DNA of 6,007 nt. Source: an uncultured Clostridia bacterium (GTDB taxonomy: Bacteria > Bacillota > Clostridia > TANB77 > CAG-508). Each line of letters opens with the position of its first letter. Position 1 is the stretch's first letter. The DNA lies in NCBI GenBank assembly GCA_934167165.1, contig CAKPKG010000044.1, forward strand, positions 1 to 6,007. Reading direction: 5' to 3'. Below, in pieces: positions 5,739 through 6,007 of the stretch. The position numbers and the translations under genes were made by a program. The notes below the pieces were generated by a model. That model worked only from the letters and a program-made list of their open reading frames with translations. It had not been told where the DNA came from and did no database searches.

Positions 5739-5882
5739 CTAAATTTTGCTTCTCTTGCTTTTCCTATAAGTCCGATATCCTTGTATAGTAGTCACCGAAA
5801 CAGTTGCAAGTATTAGCATTACTACTATTGTAACTATTAAAGCTACAAGTGTTATACCTTTTGATGAGCTTTTAACTCCCAT
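5739..5882 (-). pseudogene. Prepilin head of the triple-repeat protein, out of frame with its body
   Basis: This frame encodes 47 residues: basic MGVKSSSKG, cleavage expected after Gly9, then the hydrophobic helix ITLVALIVTIVVMLILATV, before TAG at 5739-5741. As in the other prepilin-like gene, position +5 is Ala, not Glu. Translation signals are good: AAAGGAGA (5888-5895) six bases before the ATG. An in-frame ATG at 5898-5900 lacks a ribosome site. After VSVTTI the frame turns into basic sequence with no pilin character (QGYRTYRKSKRSKI). The frame shifted by +1 meanwhile reads KDIGLIGKAREAKF and continues into the 4010-5716 body. A one-base insertion or two-base deletion near 5776-5791 explains this. 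The +1 frame has a TGA at 5792-5794, so the lesion lies downstream of it. It could be a true mutation or an assembly error; no homopolymer is nearby. Confidence 0.85.
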
Positions 5883-5923
5883 ACTTTTCTCCTTTGTCAT
5901 CAATTTATTTTAAATGTTAGACA

Positions 5924-6007
5924 TTATTTTTTTATTACTTCCATTGTTTCTTCTGCTATTTCTAATTCTTCATTTGTTGGTATTACATACATTGGTATTT
6001 TAGATGT
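5924..6007 (-). CDS. ackA: Acetate kinase, C-terminal end only (rest beyond right edge)
   Basis: The last 27 codons and the TAA stop are visible: SKIPMYVIPTNEELEIAEET followed by MEVIKK. The VIPTNEEL-x-IA-x-(E/D)T pattern is the characteristic tail of acetate kinase, which makes acetyl phosphate/ATP and acetate in fermentation together with phosphotransacetylase. Catalytic regions are outside the window, so the call rests on this tail alone. The prepilin head begins 41 bases downstream on the same strand, with no convincing terminator or promoter between. Read-through from ackA is therefore possible. Confidence 0.85.
   Translation of the reverse strand, partial: TSKIPMYVIPTNEELEIAEETMEVIKK

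Noticed and set aside
5739..5791. Programmed +1 ribosomal frameshift joining head and body
   Set aside because: No known slippery site (such as CTT-TGA) or stimulating structure was seen in the overlap. The pilin-like reading changes frame well upstream of the frame-1 stop, which fits an indel better.
5912..5924. AATGT-TAG-ACATT hairpin between ackA and the prepilin head, as an ackA terminator
   Set aside because: The stem is only five A/T-rich pairs, and the T-run lies on the wrong side for minus-strand transcription.

Overview
The window is AT-rich DNA, very probably from a low-GC Gram-positive bacterium of class Clostridia, perhaps a gut lineage. Three things point that way. There is an hrcA gene under two CIRCE operators. 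The prepilin-like N-termini have the form G-ITLIAL or G-ITLVAL, which I associate with gut Clostridia. Shine-Dalgarno sequences are strong (AAAGGAG). No RNA gene, CRISPR array or insertion sequence was found.

Layout, left to right. (1) Positions 1-1071: hrcA on the minus strand, missing only its last codons, behind a consensus sigma-A promoter covered by two CIRCE elements. It reads leftward, presumably into grpE-dnaK-dnaJ outside the window. (2) 1150-2361: a single-gene minus-strand unit with its own promoter, a TTG-started prepilin-like secreted protein and a long hairpin terminator. (3) 2362-2492: a short odd intergenic stretch with a palindrome, a 7-base tandem repeat, a 70-base tract without G on the plus strand, and a possible G-quadruplex on the minus strand. 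(4) 2493-3238: a plus-strand monofunctional peptidoglycan glycosyltransferase (GT51) with promoter and terminator. (5) 3254-5882: a minus-strand pair of surface-protein genes. The upstream one has a prepilin head and three tandem repeats of about 140 residues, but a frameshift separates head from body. The downstream one is a Sec-exported protein with a putative C-type-lectin/FGE-like C-terminal half. (6) 5924-6007: the last 27 codons of acetate kinase (ackA).

Together, a block of cell-surface genes (two prepilin-like proteins, one exported protein, one wall-polymerising enzyme) lies between the housekeeping genes ackA and hrcA. The most interesting reading is that the repeat protein and the exported protein carry the N-terminal and C-terminal halves of a fold that I recall as a single chain in related pilin-like proteins. 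The 3' end of the exported-protein gene also has unusual base composition, so it is worth testing as a hypervariable (diversity-generating retroelement) target. No reverse transcriptase or template repeat is visible here, so that remains a hypothesis.
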